From: JAJRTE01 sp964418585
Lineage (GTDB): Bacteria > Myxococcota_A > UBA796 > JAJRTE01
Direction of reading: 5' to 3'
Length of the DNA: 64,000 nt
Assembly (NCBI GenBank): GCA_964418585.1
Contig: CAYQMG010000089.1
Coordinates: 102,895-166,894 of the forward strand
Shown here: positions 50,198 through 59,356 of the stretch, piece by piece
How positions within the stretch are numbered: position 1 is the stretch's first letter
Layout: the number at the start of each line of letters is the position of its first letter
Program-made: the position numbers and the translations under genes
Notes under the pieces: model-generated
The model's database searches: none
What the model was told of the DNA's origin: nothing
Seen by the model: only the letters and a program-made list of their open reading frames with translations

Positions 50198-52017
50198 CGG
50201 TGGGAGAAGTAGGCGTCGGCCCCTCGTCGGCAGGCCGTCTGGCCCGTGTCCGTTCCGTACTCCGCAAACCCGGACCCCTGGTCCTGCTCTACACTTTCTA
50301 CCTGTTCCTGGCCACCGGCTGCTTCCTCCCGGCGTTGGATCGGATCGGGACCGGCCTGATCGGCAAGCCCGGCAGTGATGTACTCCGGAACGTCTGGGGC
50401 TTCTGGTGGTTCAAGGCCATGCTGCTGGAACGCTTCCGGTTCCCCGCATTCACCACCTACCTGAACTTCCCACGCGGCATGACCATCCTGGTCATCGACC
50501 CGCTCAACTGTTTCCTCAGCATTCCTCTCCAGGTCGTCTTCGGGCTGCCCACGGCCTACAACCTTTTCCTCATCGCGGTGGTGGCGTTCAACGCTTTTGC
50601 TGCATTCCTGTTCGCGCGCCATGTGTCTGGATCCGCCCCGGCAGGAATCGTTGCCGGGGCCATCTACGGGTTTGCCCCTTATGTGCTTTCCGGCACCATC
50701 GCAGGGAACTCGGAGGTGGTGAACGTCGGCTGGATTCCACTGTTCTTCCTCTTCTTTCATCGCGCGTTGACCCGCGCAAGGCCTCGAGACGGGTGGCTGG
50801 CCGGGCTCTTCCTGGTCTGCACCACAGCCACAAGCTGGTACTACGGATACATCGCAAGCGTGTTTTCCGCCCTGTACCTGGTGGGCTTCCTCGTGATTCG
50901 GGGCGTGCGGCGGCAGCCTGTTGGGCCGTCCATCCGGGTGCTCGCACGGGGTGTCCTCCTGTTCGCGATCTTCAGCCTGGTCATGTTTCTTCTCTATCGC
51001 GACATCCTGCCCAGTGTGCACCGGAGCACCGTTCAGGCGGAATACGATCGCATGACCACCCTGGCGGGGAACGCTGTGAACCTGTGGGAAGTCTGGCAAC
51101 CGGCGCCGGACCGGTGGGATCGCCCCTCGTTGTACCATCTGCCCGTCATGGTCCTGGTGGCCTGGTTGCCGGCCCTGGCCCTTGGGTTCAGACGCGCCTG
51201 GTCCTGGGCTCTTCTCGGCGTTGTCGCCCTGATCCTGGCCATGTCGGTCAAGGTCCAGACCTATCCACCCGAGTGGCAAAAGGAGATGTGGCAGGTATTC
51301 GAGATCCTTACGTCCGTCAGTGCGGCGGCGTACCATCTGTTCCTGAAGCTGCCGCTCAGCGGTATGCTGAGGTTCCCGGCCCGATTCATCGTCATCACCA
51401 ACTTGATGGTGTCGGTGGTGGTCGCCTGTGGTCTCGCCCGCCTGTTCGTGGCCAGGAAGAAGGTCGTTCCGGTCTGGATCGCCCTGGCGCTGGTGGGTTC
51501 CTGGTGGCTCACCCGGCGCTCGCTCACCATCTCGCGGTTTCACGAAATGTTTGCCATGACGGAGACGGCCTGTCCCGACTATGTGAAGGCGATCGCTGAG
51601 GACCCGGACTGGGTGGGAGTGGCCAACCTGCCCACGAACCTTCAGGGGGGAATGCAGCTCTACTATCAGACGGTCCACGAGAAACCGGTGATCAACTATG
51701 TGGATTTCGTCACGTCCCGGCTCTACTTCATCAACGAGCACCAGATCCCGCTGTCCCTGTCGGACGGGTTGTACAGCATGCACCTGCGCGGGTTCGATCG
51801 GGCCACCGGGCGCTATCCGGACAAGGTGCCGGACTGGCCCACCCGGGAGAAGCTGGCGCAGGAGATGGCGCTCTGGAAGCGTTTTGGGCTGCGGTACATC
51901 GTGGTGGAGCGGACCTTGTTCAAGGAGGAGAGCTTGTCGGAGTTCGAGTCCCTGTTTTCGCCGTTCGTGGAAGCAGTGATACGGACGGACACCGTGGATC
52001 TCTATCGGCTTCGTTGA
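50194..52017 (+). CDS. Polytopic membrane protein, GT-C-like (copy 1 of a pair)
   Basis: 607 residues with about twelve membrane helices (for example LVLLYTFYLFLATGCFLPAL; LFLIAVVAFNAFAAFLFA; ALLGVVALILAMSVKV) and a C-terminal soluble domain. The first loop, GSDVLRNVWGFWWFKAM, and helix-loop order recall membrane glycosyltransferases of the YfhO/GT-C kind that use polyprenyl-phosphate sugars. The C-terminal part contains LYYQTVHEKPVINYVDFVTSR, similar to a segment of the next protein, so the two are probably distant paralogues. It is translationally coupled to the lipoprotein gene. Substrate unknown; modification of the lipoprotein or of surface sugars is conceivable. Confidence 0.78.
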   Translation: MTVGEVGVGPSSAGRLARVRSVLRKPGPLVLLYTFYLFLATGCFLPALDRIGTGLIGKPGSDVLRNVWGFWWFKAMLLERFRFPAFTTYLNFPRGMTILVIDPLNCFLSIPLQVVFGLPTAYNLFLIAVVAFNAFAAFLFARHVSGSAPAGIVAGAIYGFAPYVLSGTIAGNSEVVNVGWIPLFFLFFHRALTRARPRDGWLAGLFLVCTTATSWYYGYIASVFSALYLVGFLVIRGVRRQPVGPSIRVLARGVLLFAIFSLVMFLLYRDILPSVHRSTVQAEYDRMTTLAGNAVNLWEVWQPAPDRWDRPSLYHLPVMVLVAWLPALALGFRRAWSWALLGVVALILAMSVKVQTYPPEWQKEMWQVFEILTSVSAAAYHLFLKLPLSGMLRFPARFIVITNLMVSVVVACGLARLFVARKKVVPVWIALALVGSWWLTRRSLTISRFHEMFAMTETACPDYVKAIAEDPDWVGVANLPTNLQGGMQLYYQTVHEKPVINYVDFVTSRLYFINEHQIPLSLSDGLYSMHLRGFDRATGRYPDKVPDWPTREKLAQEMALWKRFGLRYIVVERTLFKEESLSEFESLFSPFVEAVIRTDTVDLYRLR

Positions 52018-52097
52018 CCGTGTGGGAGTCGGGGGGGCGAACGGTCTCCCGGAGCCTGGAGTCCATCCGCTTGCGGGCGTCGTGCGGTGAGGGTGCC

Positions 52098-54137
52098 ATG
52101 TTGTCGTGGGGAGACGCAAATCGACGGAAGCGGCTGCGAGTGGGACTGGTCCTGGCCGGTCTCTATGGCCTGCTGGGGTGTGCTGCCCTCTATCCGGTCC
52201 CTTTGGATCCTACCGACCGGATCGTGGGCGGCGGCGAGTTGGGCGGTTGGCTTTGGCGCTACTGGTTCATGAAGCTCGAGCTGGCTGCGCTTTGGGCCGA
52301 GACGTGGAAACATCCGGTGACGTTTCTGCTCCAGGTGATCTCGTTGGGGAGGTTTCCGGAAACCGGGAACATAGCGGATTTGTACCTGATTTCGCTTCCT
52401 CTCGAAGCCCTGTTCGGCCATCCAGCCTATTACAACATCAAGTGCCTGCTGATCCTGGTGGCCAACGGTCTGGCCGGGTATGCGTTGGCCCGCCACTTCA
52501 CCCCGTCGCGAACTCTGGGGTTTCTTGGCGGAACGGTGGCGGCGTTCAACAGTTTCGTGTTTCTCGAACTCTACCAGTCCGGGCTTCGGCAGGCCATTCT
52601 CTGGTGGCTGCTTCTCTCGGTGCTCTTTCTGGAACGTGTGCTCGAGAAGGGAGAAACCCGGGACGGGGTTCTGGCCGGGGTGTTTTTCGGCATGACCGCG
52701 GCGTTCTACTGGTTTTACGGGCTGTTCCTGGCCATGTTTTCGGTCGTCCGCGGGCTGACGGCTGTTCCCGGGTTGGTCCAGTCGGAGCGGAGGCGGCGCG
52801 TCTTGGCATCCGCAGCGATCCTGATTCTGGTCGGACTCGCCATCGCCTATGTCTTTGCTTACCCTTACATCTACATCAAAACCGACCACACCGGTGCGTT
52901 GCCCGAGGTTCAGTGGTTCGCCCCGTTCCCTCCACTGGACAGGTTGCTTGATGCCCCGATGACGCCCCACACGTTGGAGGAAAACCTGCTCGCCTCTCTC
53001 GCCCGGGTGCTCGTCAGTTCCTGGACCCTCGATTATCTCTGGAATCCCCTGCATCCGCGGAATGTGCCCATCATGCTTGGTCTGCTGGCCCTTGGGCTGG
53101 GTCTCGTCAGGATCCGCAAGGAGTGGTTCTGGCTCGCAGTCACCCTCTTCTTCTGGCTTCACACCGGGGGGCCTTACCTTCAGACCGCCTTGCATGGAGG
53201 AGAGCGGACCTACTTCATGCTGGGGGATGAGCCGCTCAAGTTGCCCTACTACTACACGTTTCAGGTCGTGCCGTTGATGAGCCGTCTGTTCGCGCCCTAC
53301 CGATCGGCGGCCATGGTCTGGATCGGGCTCGCCGTGCTCCTGGTTCGCAACCTCGAGGCGCTTCGAGTCCGGTTTTCGAGCCATGAGCGGGCCGTGGCCC
53401 TGGTGCTTGGGGCCCTGGTTCCGGTCTACCTGGGTCAGTACTTCCTGGATGGTGCCATCGTGGCGTGGCTGGAACCGGATGAGCAGGGCTTGTCGGGGCG
53501 CGGTCTGCCTGTGGACAGCAGTATCATGCGGGTTCATCCTTTCTATCATGCCCTGGCCCGGGAGCCGGGAAGGATCGGGATCATTGAGGTCCCTGTTCGC
53601 GAGCAGCAGGACCTGGTCAACTACTACCAGGTGATCCACCAGAAAAAGCTTTTTCGCGGATGGGCACTCCCGGGGGCGCTGCCGCCGGTGCTTCGGTACA
53701 AGCACCGGTCGACCCTCCCCGAAACCAGGCGCCTGATGTGGATCGTGGAGCCGGATACCCCGGCCCCCAACTCGTTCGCGGACGCCCTGGAACGGATGAA
53801 TCAGCCTCCTTACGTGCTGCGTGACTACACCGTTTCGGACCGGGACGAGCTGGGTCGAAGGGGGTTCAAGTACCTGATCCTGCACGAACGAGGGTGCTAC
53901 GTGCTCCTGCCTTCCAGGGGAACCGCGCTCTACGAGACGTTGAAACGACGACTGGCAAAGCACCTGGGCGAGCACAAGGAGTTCGTGGAACTGGTCGCCC
54001 CGGACGATCCCGAGTTCGGTCAGATCGATGCCGGCGTGCTCGGTGAGTGGGCGTCCAGTGCACTGCCCGGCGGGGGTCCTCGCCCCACCCGGTTCCGGAT
54101 GACCGTGTTTCGAATGCCCGGATATCAGGGACCGTGA
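52098..54137 (+). CDS. Polytopic membrane protein, GT-C-like (copy 2 of a pair)
   Basis: 679 residues from ATG 52098 (SD GAGGGTG); the frame is open from a TTG at 52014 overlapping the previous stop. It has about twelve helices (VGLVLAGLYGLLGCAALYPV; ILIVLVGLAIAYVFAYPYIY-type stretch near 250; WLAVTLFFWLHTGGPYL), with an early loop GGELGGWLWRYWFMKLEL equivalent to that of the upstream protein. The C-terminal third is soluble, with NYYQVIHQKKLFRGWALPG matching the paralogue's YYQTVHEKPVI. Probably part of the same lipoprotein operon. No specific enzyme family is assigned. Confidence 0.77.
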   Translation: MLSWGDANRRKRLRVGLVLAGLYGLLGCAALYPVPLDPTDRIVGGGELGGWLWRYWFMKLELAALWAETWKHPVTFLLQVISLGRFPETGNIADLYLISLPLEALFGHPAYYNIKCLLILVANGLAGYALARHFTPSRTLGFLGGTVAAFNSFVFLELYQSGLRQAILWWLLLSVLFLERVLEKGETRDGVLAGVFFGMTAAFYWFYGLFLAMFSVVRGLTAVPGLVQSERRRRVLASAAILILVGLAIAYVFAYPYIYIKTDHTGALPEVQWFAPFPPLDRLLDAPMTPHTLEENLLASLARVLVSSWTLDYLWNPLHPRNVPIMLGLLALGLGLVRIRKEWFWLAVTLFFWLHTGGPYLQTALHGGERTYFMLGDEPLKLPYYYTFQVVPLMSRLFAPYRSAAMVWIGLAVLLVRNLEALRVRFSSHERAVALVLGALVPVYLGQYFLDGAIVAWLEPDEQGLSGRGLPVDSSIMRVHPFYHALAREPGRIGIIEVPVREQQDLVNYYQVIHQKKLFRGWALPGALPPVLRYKHRSTLPETRRLMWIVEPDTPAPNSFADALERMNQPPYVLRDYTVSDRDELGRRGFKYLILHERGCYVLLPSRGTALYETLKRRLAKHLGEHKEFVELVAPDDPEFGQIDAGVLGEWASSALPGGGPRPTRFRMTVFRMPGYQGP

Positions 54138-54156
54138 GCGGGGTGGCTCCGGTGAT

Positions 54157-54747
54157 TTACGCCCGGGTGCGGTGGGGGATTTGCTGAAGGATCGCCTCGA
54201 GCACGGTCTCGGGACGGTCGCCGACGATCAGTCGTGCCAGGTTGTGCGCCTTGATGAATCCCTGTGATACCCCGTGGTGGAGGAACTCGAGCAACGGGTC
54301 GTAGAAACCCCGTACATTCAGCAGGGCCACGGGGCGTCGGTGCAGCCCGAGTTGGCGCCAGGTGAGGGCCTCGAACAATTCCTCGAGGGTCCCGAGTCCG
54401 CCTGGGAGGGCCAGAAAGGCGTCCGACCGGGCGGCCATGAGGGCCTTTCTCGCATGCATGTCCTCGACCTGGTGCAGCCGTGTCAACTCCGTCTCGAACA
54501 CCTGACCGGGAAACAGGCCTCGAGGCACCACGCCCTCGACCTGTCCTCCGGAAGCCAGGCAGGCCCGGGCCACGCTCCCCATCATGCCCGTGGAACCCCC
54601 GCCGTAAACCAGGCCCACCCCTCGCCGGGCCAGGTGCATACCCACGAGGCGCGCGGCCTCGAGGTATTCCGGAAGCACCCCTTCGTGGGTCCCGCAATAG
54701 ACGCAGATACGAATCCCGCTCGAACCGGTGGAGGTGACCTGTGCCAT
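54157..54747 (-). CDS. LOG-family protein (TIGR00730-type nucleoside monophosphate phosphoribohydrolase)
   Basis: 196 residues in the cytoplasm. The family hallmarks are VYCGTHEG near the start, GGGSTGMMG for phosphate binding and PGGLGTLEELFEALTW for the catalytic loop. Plant LOG proteins release free cytokinin bases from nucleotides; bacterial members hydrolyse AMP and related nucleotides, and many were once mislabelled lysine decarboxylases. The start ATG follows GAGGCAAG. It lies 32 nt after the DUF502 gene on the same strand and probably shares its transcript. Confidence 0.92.
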   Translation of the reverse strand: MAQVTSTGSSGIRICVYCGTHEGVLPEYLEAARLVGMHLARRGVGLVYGGGSTGMMGSVARACLASGGQVEGVVPRGLFPGQVFETELTRLHQVEDMHARKALMAARSDAFLALPGGLGTLEELFEALTWRQLGLHRRPVALLNVRGFYDPLLEFLHHGVSQGFIKAHNLARLIVGDRPETVLEAILQQIPHRTRA

Positions 54748-54779
54748 GATCTTGCCTCGAGTTGAGATCGCAACCTCGA

Positions 54780-55430
54780 TCAGGGGAGCAATCGGGGGCC
54801 GGATTCGTTGCTCGCGCCAGGAATTACGATACCGGCGGACATGATCAGCTTGACCCCATCCTCCACACTCATGTCCAGCACCCTCACGTCGGTCCGGGGA
54901 ACCATGACAAAGTAACCGGAAGTGGGGTTTGGCGATGTGGGAAGAAATACCGAGATCAGCCCCTCGGTCACGGATTGGCCCTCCGAAGTGAGGACGGTGG
55001 GTTCGTCACGGGTCAGAAACCCGACCGTGAACATCTCCCGCCGGGGATACTCCACCAGCACCACCTTCTTGAACGACGACGCACTGCTGCTCACCGTGAT
55101 GGCGTTCACGATCTGCTTGGAGGAAGTGTAGATACTCTTCACCAGGGGCACCCGGGCGAACAGGCTTTCGAAATACCGCAAAATCGATTTGCCCACGATG
55201 TTCTTGGTCAGCAGTCCAATCCCGATGACGGCCGCGACGGTGACGATGAAGCCGAGCCCCCAGATCTTGCGGTCGATGACGGAATAGATGAAGCCTCCCA
55301 AGAGTCCGTCGACCATCTTGAACAGGAAGACCAGGATCCAGACCGTGACAATGATGGGAAGTAGAACGATGAGGCCGGCCGCAAAGGCGTTCCGCAGTTC
55401 CACCAGCAGGCGTTTCTTGTCGATTGGCAT
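54780..55430 (-). CDS. DUF502 family membrane protein
   Basis: 216 residues. Two N-terminal membrane helices (FAAGLIVLLPIIVTVWILVFLF and LGFIVTVAAVIGIGLLT) precede a soluble domain with the DUF502 pattern VPLVKSIYTSSKQIVNAI, KKVVLVEYPRREMFTVGFLT and FLPTSPNPTSGYFVMVPR. Members are widespread in Proteobacteria and cyanobacteria, without a defined biochemical role. The gene lies between a hypothetical gene and the LOG-family gene. The start ATG has a modest AGGATT SD. Confidence 0.92.
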   Translation of the reverse strand: MPIDKKRLLVELRNAFAAGLIVLLPIIVTVWILVFLFKMVDGLLGGFIYSVIDRKIWGLGFIVTVAAVIGIGLLTKNIVGKSILRYFESLFARVPLVKSIYTSSKQIVNAITVSSSASSFKKVVLVEYPRREMFTVGFLTRDEPTVLTSEGQSVTEGLISVFLPTSPNPTSGYFVMVPRTDVRVLDMSVEDGVKLIMSAGIVIPGASNESGPRLLP

Positions 55431-55507
55431 GAGAAATCCTCAGAATCGGATCACGACAACAACTAGGGACAACAACTGGAAGCAACAAATCTGTCCTTGA
55501 TTGGGCG

Positions 55508-56533
55508 CTACCACACCGCGCCCAGTTCCTGTTCCAGGAACGCCAGGGTGGAAGGTCGGGCCAGAACCCGGTAGGCAAGTTGCCCGAGAGCTTCCTGCAA
55601 CTCGACGGGCGGGTCCGTCGCGAGCCCGAAGGCCATCAGCACCTCACGGATTTCTCGATCCGCCCACTGGGCATACACGGCCCGCACTACCCGTTCGATC
55701 CGTTCCCTGTGTCCTTCCTCGCGCACCTGGTGAGCCGCCACGTGGCCTGCCAACGTGAGTTGCCGACGCACCTGGTCTGGAGAAGGGGGCGGTAGGAGTG
55801 AGGAGAGGGGGGCGTCCAGCAGCACGCGAAGGACGTGGAGTCGTGCTTCCTTGGCCAGGCGGGCTTGCTCCTCCCCCTCGAACAGAACCTCGCTGAGCGT
55901 CTGAACGGAGCGGTTCATGAATCCGGAAAGGAAGGGCTGCAACTGCTCCTCAAGCTGCTTGTAAAGTCCGCCACCCACGCCCTCGACCAGCGACTTCCCC
56001 GCACGGGCCGCGCGCTCGGCCCGGTGGGCCAGGCCGCGCCCAATGGTGCCCAGCACTCGCCCTCCCGGAACCTTCCGCGCTCCAAGGTTCGGACGCAGCC
56101 CTTGCAGAAACTGCTGGATTCCCCGCTGCACGAGATTCTTCAAGGCCTGCCGCACATAGGGCTGGTCCATCATCTGCTCGATCAGCTTCCGGTTCGGCCG
56201 GCCGCCCTGGGTCACATGGGTCTCCAGGTGCGCCACGGCGTCCGGACCGAGCAGGTCCCGCAGCTTCAATCCCGACGTGCGGAGTCCCTCTGCCTCGGAT
56301 ACCACCGTGTCGACCGGGACCTGGGTCCAGAAGGCCCGGGCCGGATCCTCGGTCAGCAGGAGTGGGAGGAGTGTGTCGATTCCCTCCTCGGTCACGACCT
56401 CGCACACCCGTTCCCCCAGGAAGTCCTGCCAGATTCGAGCGCCCAGATCTCGTTTTTGCTCAACGGTGGGAGACTTCCACCGTTCCACCAATGATGCCGC
56501 CAAGTTGGCGGGAGTACGTCGCCGTCTGGTAAT
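55508..56533 (-). CDS. Hypothetical helical protein, possibly starting at ATT
   Basis: About 341 residues. The reading frame opens at 56656, but no ATG/GTG/TTG in it has a good SD. The only strong SD, AAGGAGG, lies 7 nt before an in-frame ATT at 56533 (ITRRRRTPANLAASL...). The protein is almost entirely helical, with basic and amphipathic stretches (KSLVEGVGGGLYKQLEEQLQPFL; RVVRAVYAQWADREIREVLMAFG), and has no signal peptide or membrane helix. I recognise no family. It sits between folE and the DUF502 gene. A start further upstream (ATG 56617, with GGAGG too close) is the alternative. Confidence 0.7.
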   Translation of the reverse strand: MTRRRRTPANLAASLVERWKSPTVEQKRDLGARIWQDFLGERVCEVVTEEGIDTLLPLLLTEDPARAFWTQVPVDTVVSEAEGLRTSGLKLRDLLGPDAVAHLETHVTQGGRPNRKLIEQMMDQPYVRQALKNLVQRGIQQFLQGLRPNLGARKVPGGRVLGTIGRGLAHRAERAARAGKSLVEGVGGGLYKQLEEQLQPFLSGFMNRSVQTLSEVLFEGEEQARLAKEARLHVLRVLLDAPLSSLLPPPSPDQVRRQLTLAGHVAAHQVREEGHRERIERVVRAVYAQWADREIREVLMAFGLATDPPVELQEALGQLAYRVLARPSTLAFLEQELGAVW

Positions 56534-56679
56534 GACATATCCTCCTTGGTTTGCAGGGCGGATCCAGGCGCCCGTATGCGCCGAAACCGCCGCTTCCCTG
56601 GACCGTGCACCGGGCATGCCTCCACGCCGGACCCGACCGCAACGGCTCCCATGCACAACAAATCATCACGAAACATTGA

Positions 56680-56709
56680 TATATTGGGTCCCGGCACCCC
56701 GTTCGTCAA
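56680..56709 (-). promoter_or_regulatory. Possible promoter for the hypothetical - DUF502 - LOG gene run
   Basis: On the minus strand TTGACG (56709-56704) is followed after 18-20 nt by an AATATATC patch (about 56685-56680). The spacing is a little long. It sits just after the folE stop. Confidence 0.35.
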
Positions 56710-56716
56710 GAGCTAC

Positions 56717-57412
56717 TCAAGCTCCCTTTGCTCCCGGTTCAGGCAACGGTGCCTCCAACGGGGGCAATGCCTTGATGAAAAGCTGTTGCAGGCTCCTGTC
56801 CTGCTCGAATGCCCCGAGAAAGATCGATGTGACACACTGGTGCTCGTCTTCGCGCACCCCCCGCAACGCCATGCACGCCTGGCGTGACGTGAAAACACAG
56901 GCTGCGCCGCGCGCGCCCAGGTGGACCATCAAGGAATCGGCGACCTGGAGGGTAAGGGTCTCCTGAAGAATCAGCCGACGGGAGTGGCAGGCAATCAATC
57001 GGGAGAGCTGGCTGAGTCCGACCACGCCGTCTTCCGGTACGTAGGCCACATGGGCCATGCCCGAGTAGGGGAGGAGGTGGTGGGGGCAGACCGATACAAA
57101 CTTGAGGTTGGTAACAATGACTGGACCGTCTCCGGGCGCTGGAAAGCGGGCCTGGAGGATCTCCGCGGGGACCATTTGGTAGCCGCACAGAAACTCGTCC
57201 ACCCAGGCCCGCACCACACGTTGCGGTGTGTCCGCCAGGTTCGGGTCGGTGCGGTCCACCCCTGCCCCCTGGAGGAACAACGCGATCCCTTCCTGCATGG
57301 TCTTCTCGTCCGGCGTGCCTGGCGCCTGGTCTGCGGAGAAGGATGCGTTTGCGTTGTCAGGGTGTCCTCGAGGAACGTGCGTGAAGGATGGCACGGACGA
57401 TGGCCGGGTCAT
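56717..57412 (-). CDS. folE: GTP cyclohydrolase I (FolE)
   Basis: 231 residues from ATG 57412. It converts GTP to dihydroneopterin triphosphate, the first step of folate (and pterin) synthesis. The zinc site is visible: VCPHHLLPY (the usual CEHHLLP, with Pro for Glu) and the second Cys in RQACMALRGV. The substrate motif GLSQLSRLI and the C-terminal CVTSIFLGAF are in place. The residues after RGV (REDEHQ) differ from the usual stretch. Some 30 N-terminal residues are disordered. The gene is far from folC in this window, so the two folate genes are not in one operon. It has its own promoter candidate. Confidence 0.93.
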   Translation of the reverse strand: MTRPSSVPSFTHVPRGHPDNANASFSADQAPGTPDEKTMQEGIALFLQGAGVDRTDPNLADTPQRVVRAWVDEFLCGYQMVPAEILQARFPAPGDGPVIVTNLKFVSVCPHHLLPYSGMAHVAYVPEDGVVGLSQLSRLIACHSRRLILQETLTLQVADSLMVHLGARGAACVFTSRQACMALRGVREDEHQCVTSIFLGAFEQDRSLQQLFIKALPPLEAPLPEPGAKGA

Positions 57413-57498
57413 GGTGGCTGTCTCGTTTCGTGGTTGCTTCTGCCCCGGGCCGGCAGGCCGTGACTCCGACAGGGGAGGCGCAGCGCGCCCTGGACTCA

Positions 57499-57527
57499 AA
57501 TATAATGATACCACACGCTGGCGTTAA
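57499..57527 (-). promoter_or_regulatory. Promoter for folE
   Basis: On the minus strand TTAACG (57527-57522) and TATATT (57504-57499) are 17 nt apart in the only AT-rich patch of this intergenic region. The folE start is about 87 nt downstream. Confidence 0.5.
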
Positions 57528-57706
57528 GCGCCTGGCGCATGCGGCTTCCGGTGGGATGGATGGGGGGCGGGTCGGCGGTGGTGGCTGACTGGATGTACCT
57601 TGCCTTCCCTGGCGGTATCTGGCAAGATGAGGGTGCAGTGGTGCAGCGGGCGGGCGGGATGTGTCGGCTGCTGCATCCGTATTTCACCGGCAACTCAACC
57701 AGATGA

Positions 57707-59356
57707 GTGGCGTGCATGGTCAGGGTCGAGCCGCAAGACAGGGCGGGATGGTGGGTCTATCCGCCTCGAGGTTGGCGGAGGACCTGGCACGTGCTGGTGG
57801 TGGTTTGTCTGGTTCAGGCCTGCACGTCCGGGGCGTCCTATGTGAAGCAGGGTGAAGCGCTGGAGGCGGAAGGGCGTTACCAGGAAGCCATATCGCTCTA
57901 TCAATCGGTGATCGCTTCCGGGGAGGTGGCGCCGGAGAAGGTGCTTCCTCGACTCGATGCGGCGCGGGGTGCCTTGGGAGCGCAGCGTGCGGAGCGTGCC
58001 CTGGCCGCGTTGGAAGCGGGTCGAGTCGAGGAAGCGGTGGTGCTTTTGAAGGAGGCCATTGCCATCGCCCCGTCGCATCCCACGGTGGAGCGCGGTGTGA
58101 AGGCGTTGGTGGGGACACAGATGGCGCGGGCGTCCGATCTTCAGGCTCAGGGGGATGTCGCGGGGGCGGTTGCGCTTCTGGACATGCTTCTGGGAGTCGT
58201 TCCGGACGATCCGAGTGTGCGAGAAGTACGGGACGCACTGGCGGATGCCTACTCCGAGCGGTTGGAAGCGGAGATACGCGATTTCGACCGCCGAGATCTG
58301 TCGGGCAATGCGTTTGTGGGCGCCCTGGTGCTGGCGTCGCTGAATCCGGATCGCCCGGAGCTTGCCCGGATGGTGGACGTGCGGCGGAAGAATTTGCTTC
58401 GAAGATACCAGGTTCCTGTTTACTGGACGGTGTCGAGCCGAGGAGGGCCTGTGTCCGACCTGGTCGCCGCGCTGAATCGCGTGGCGTTTCATCAGCCACT
58501 GCTGGTCCGAGCAGAGGGAGAGTCGGGAGCGGATGGACTTCGGGTCAGCCTGAGCGATGTCGAGGAGAGTGTGACCGAGGCGGTGGAGAACGGGACGGCG
58601 GTCAAGTCGGTTCCGGTGGGCAAGCGTTTGATACCGAATCCCCGCGTGCAGGCCTTGCGTGCAGAGCAGGACGAGTTGACGCGCACCATCGAGCGGGTGG
58701 GAGAGCAGATAGACACCTTGACCGCCCAGTTGTCTTCGACCAAGGACCTTGGCGCGCGCAGCCGAATCCAGACGAAACTGGAAGCCCTTTCCAGGGAGTA
58801 CAACGAACTGGGAACCCGGCATGTGGGGTTGACCGAGCAGATCGAGGCGTTGCCCCAGCAGATCGAGGCGGTGGCCTACCAGGACGTGACGATTCCGGTC
58901 CGGGTTCATCGGCGTCTGTTGAGGTTGAGCGCCACGTATCGGGGGGTGGGGGAGCGGTCCGATTTGCCAGTGAACGTCCGGTTTGCCCTCTGGGGCGAGG
59001 CGTCCACCGAGGGGGAGTCGCACGATGCGTTTCCCGAGTACCGGTTGCCGGCCGAGTCGGTGGTGTTTGCCCTTTCGGACGATGTTCTGAGGCGTCAGGC
59101 CGCGCGGGCGTTGGCGCAGAAAGTGGCGGCGACTACTGATACGGTAGTGAACGACCTGCTTGTTCTGGAGCTTCAGAAAGGGCGGCGGAGCGTCGAGCGC
59201 GGCGAGACCGAAGCGGCGGTGGAATCGTTCGTGAAGGTGGTGTTGGGCACGACCTTGCCGATTCCGGAGGACGTACAGGCGTTTCTTCGGAATCGGGGTC
59301 TGGTGGACCCGGCGCGCATTCGGGGCGCTCCGGTCACGCACGAAGCCGCGCAATGA
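57707..59356 (+). CDS. TPR-containing lipoprotein
   Basis: 549 residues. After a short basic N-terminus a signal peptide leads to VQAC (Cys39), a lipobox. Residues about 40-215 hold TPR-like helical pairs (YVKQGEALEAEGRYQEAISLYQ; ARASDLQAQGDVAGAVALLDMLLG). Residues 310-400 include a coiled coil (QALRAEQDELTRTIERVGEQIDTLTAQLSS). A beta-rich region and more helices follow. It is probably an envelope scaffold. The start may be GTG 57707 or the ATG at 57716; neither has an SD. The end overlaps the oppositely transcribed dehydrogenase gene by 23 nt. A weak promoter (TTGCCT, 17 nt, CAAGAT) lies upstream. Confidence 0.78.
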   Translation: MACMVRVEPQDRAGWWVYPPRGWRRTWHVLVVVCLVQACTSGASYVKQGEALEAEGRYQEAISLYQSVIASGEVAPEKVLPRLDAARGALGAQRAERALAALEAGRVEEAVVLLKEAIAIAPSHPTVERGVKALVGTQMARASDLQAQGDVAGAVALLDMLLGVVPDDPSVREVRDALADAYSERLEAEIRDFDRRDLSGNAFVGALVLASLNPDRPELARMVDVRRKNLLRRYQVPVYWTVSSRGGPVSDLVAALNRVAFHQPLLVRAEGESGADGLRVSLSDVEESVTEAVENGTAVKSVPVGKRLIPNPRVQALRAEQDELTRTIERVGEQIDTLTAQLSSTKDLGARSRIQTKLEALSREYNELGTRHVGLTEQIEALPQQIEAVAYQDVTIPVRVHRRLLRLSATYRGVGERSDLPVNVRFALWGEASTEGESHDAFPEYRLPAESVVFALSDDVLRRQAARALAQKVAATTDTVVNDLLVLELQKGRRSVERGETEAAVESFVKVVLGTTLPIPEDVQAFLRNRGLVDPARIRGAPVTHEAAQ

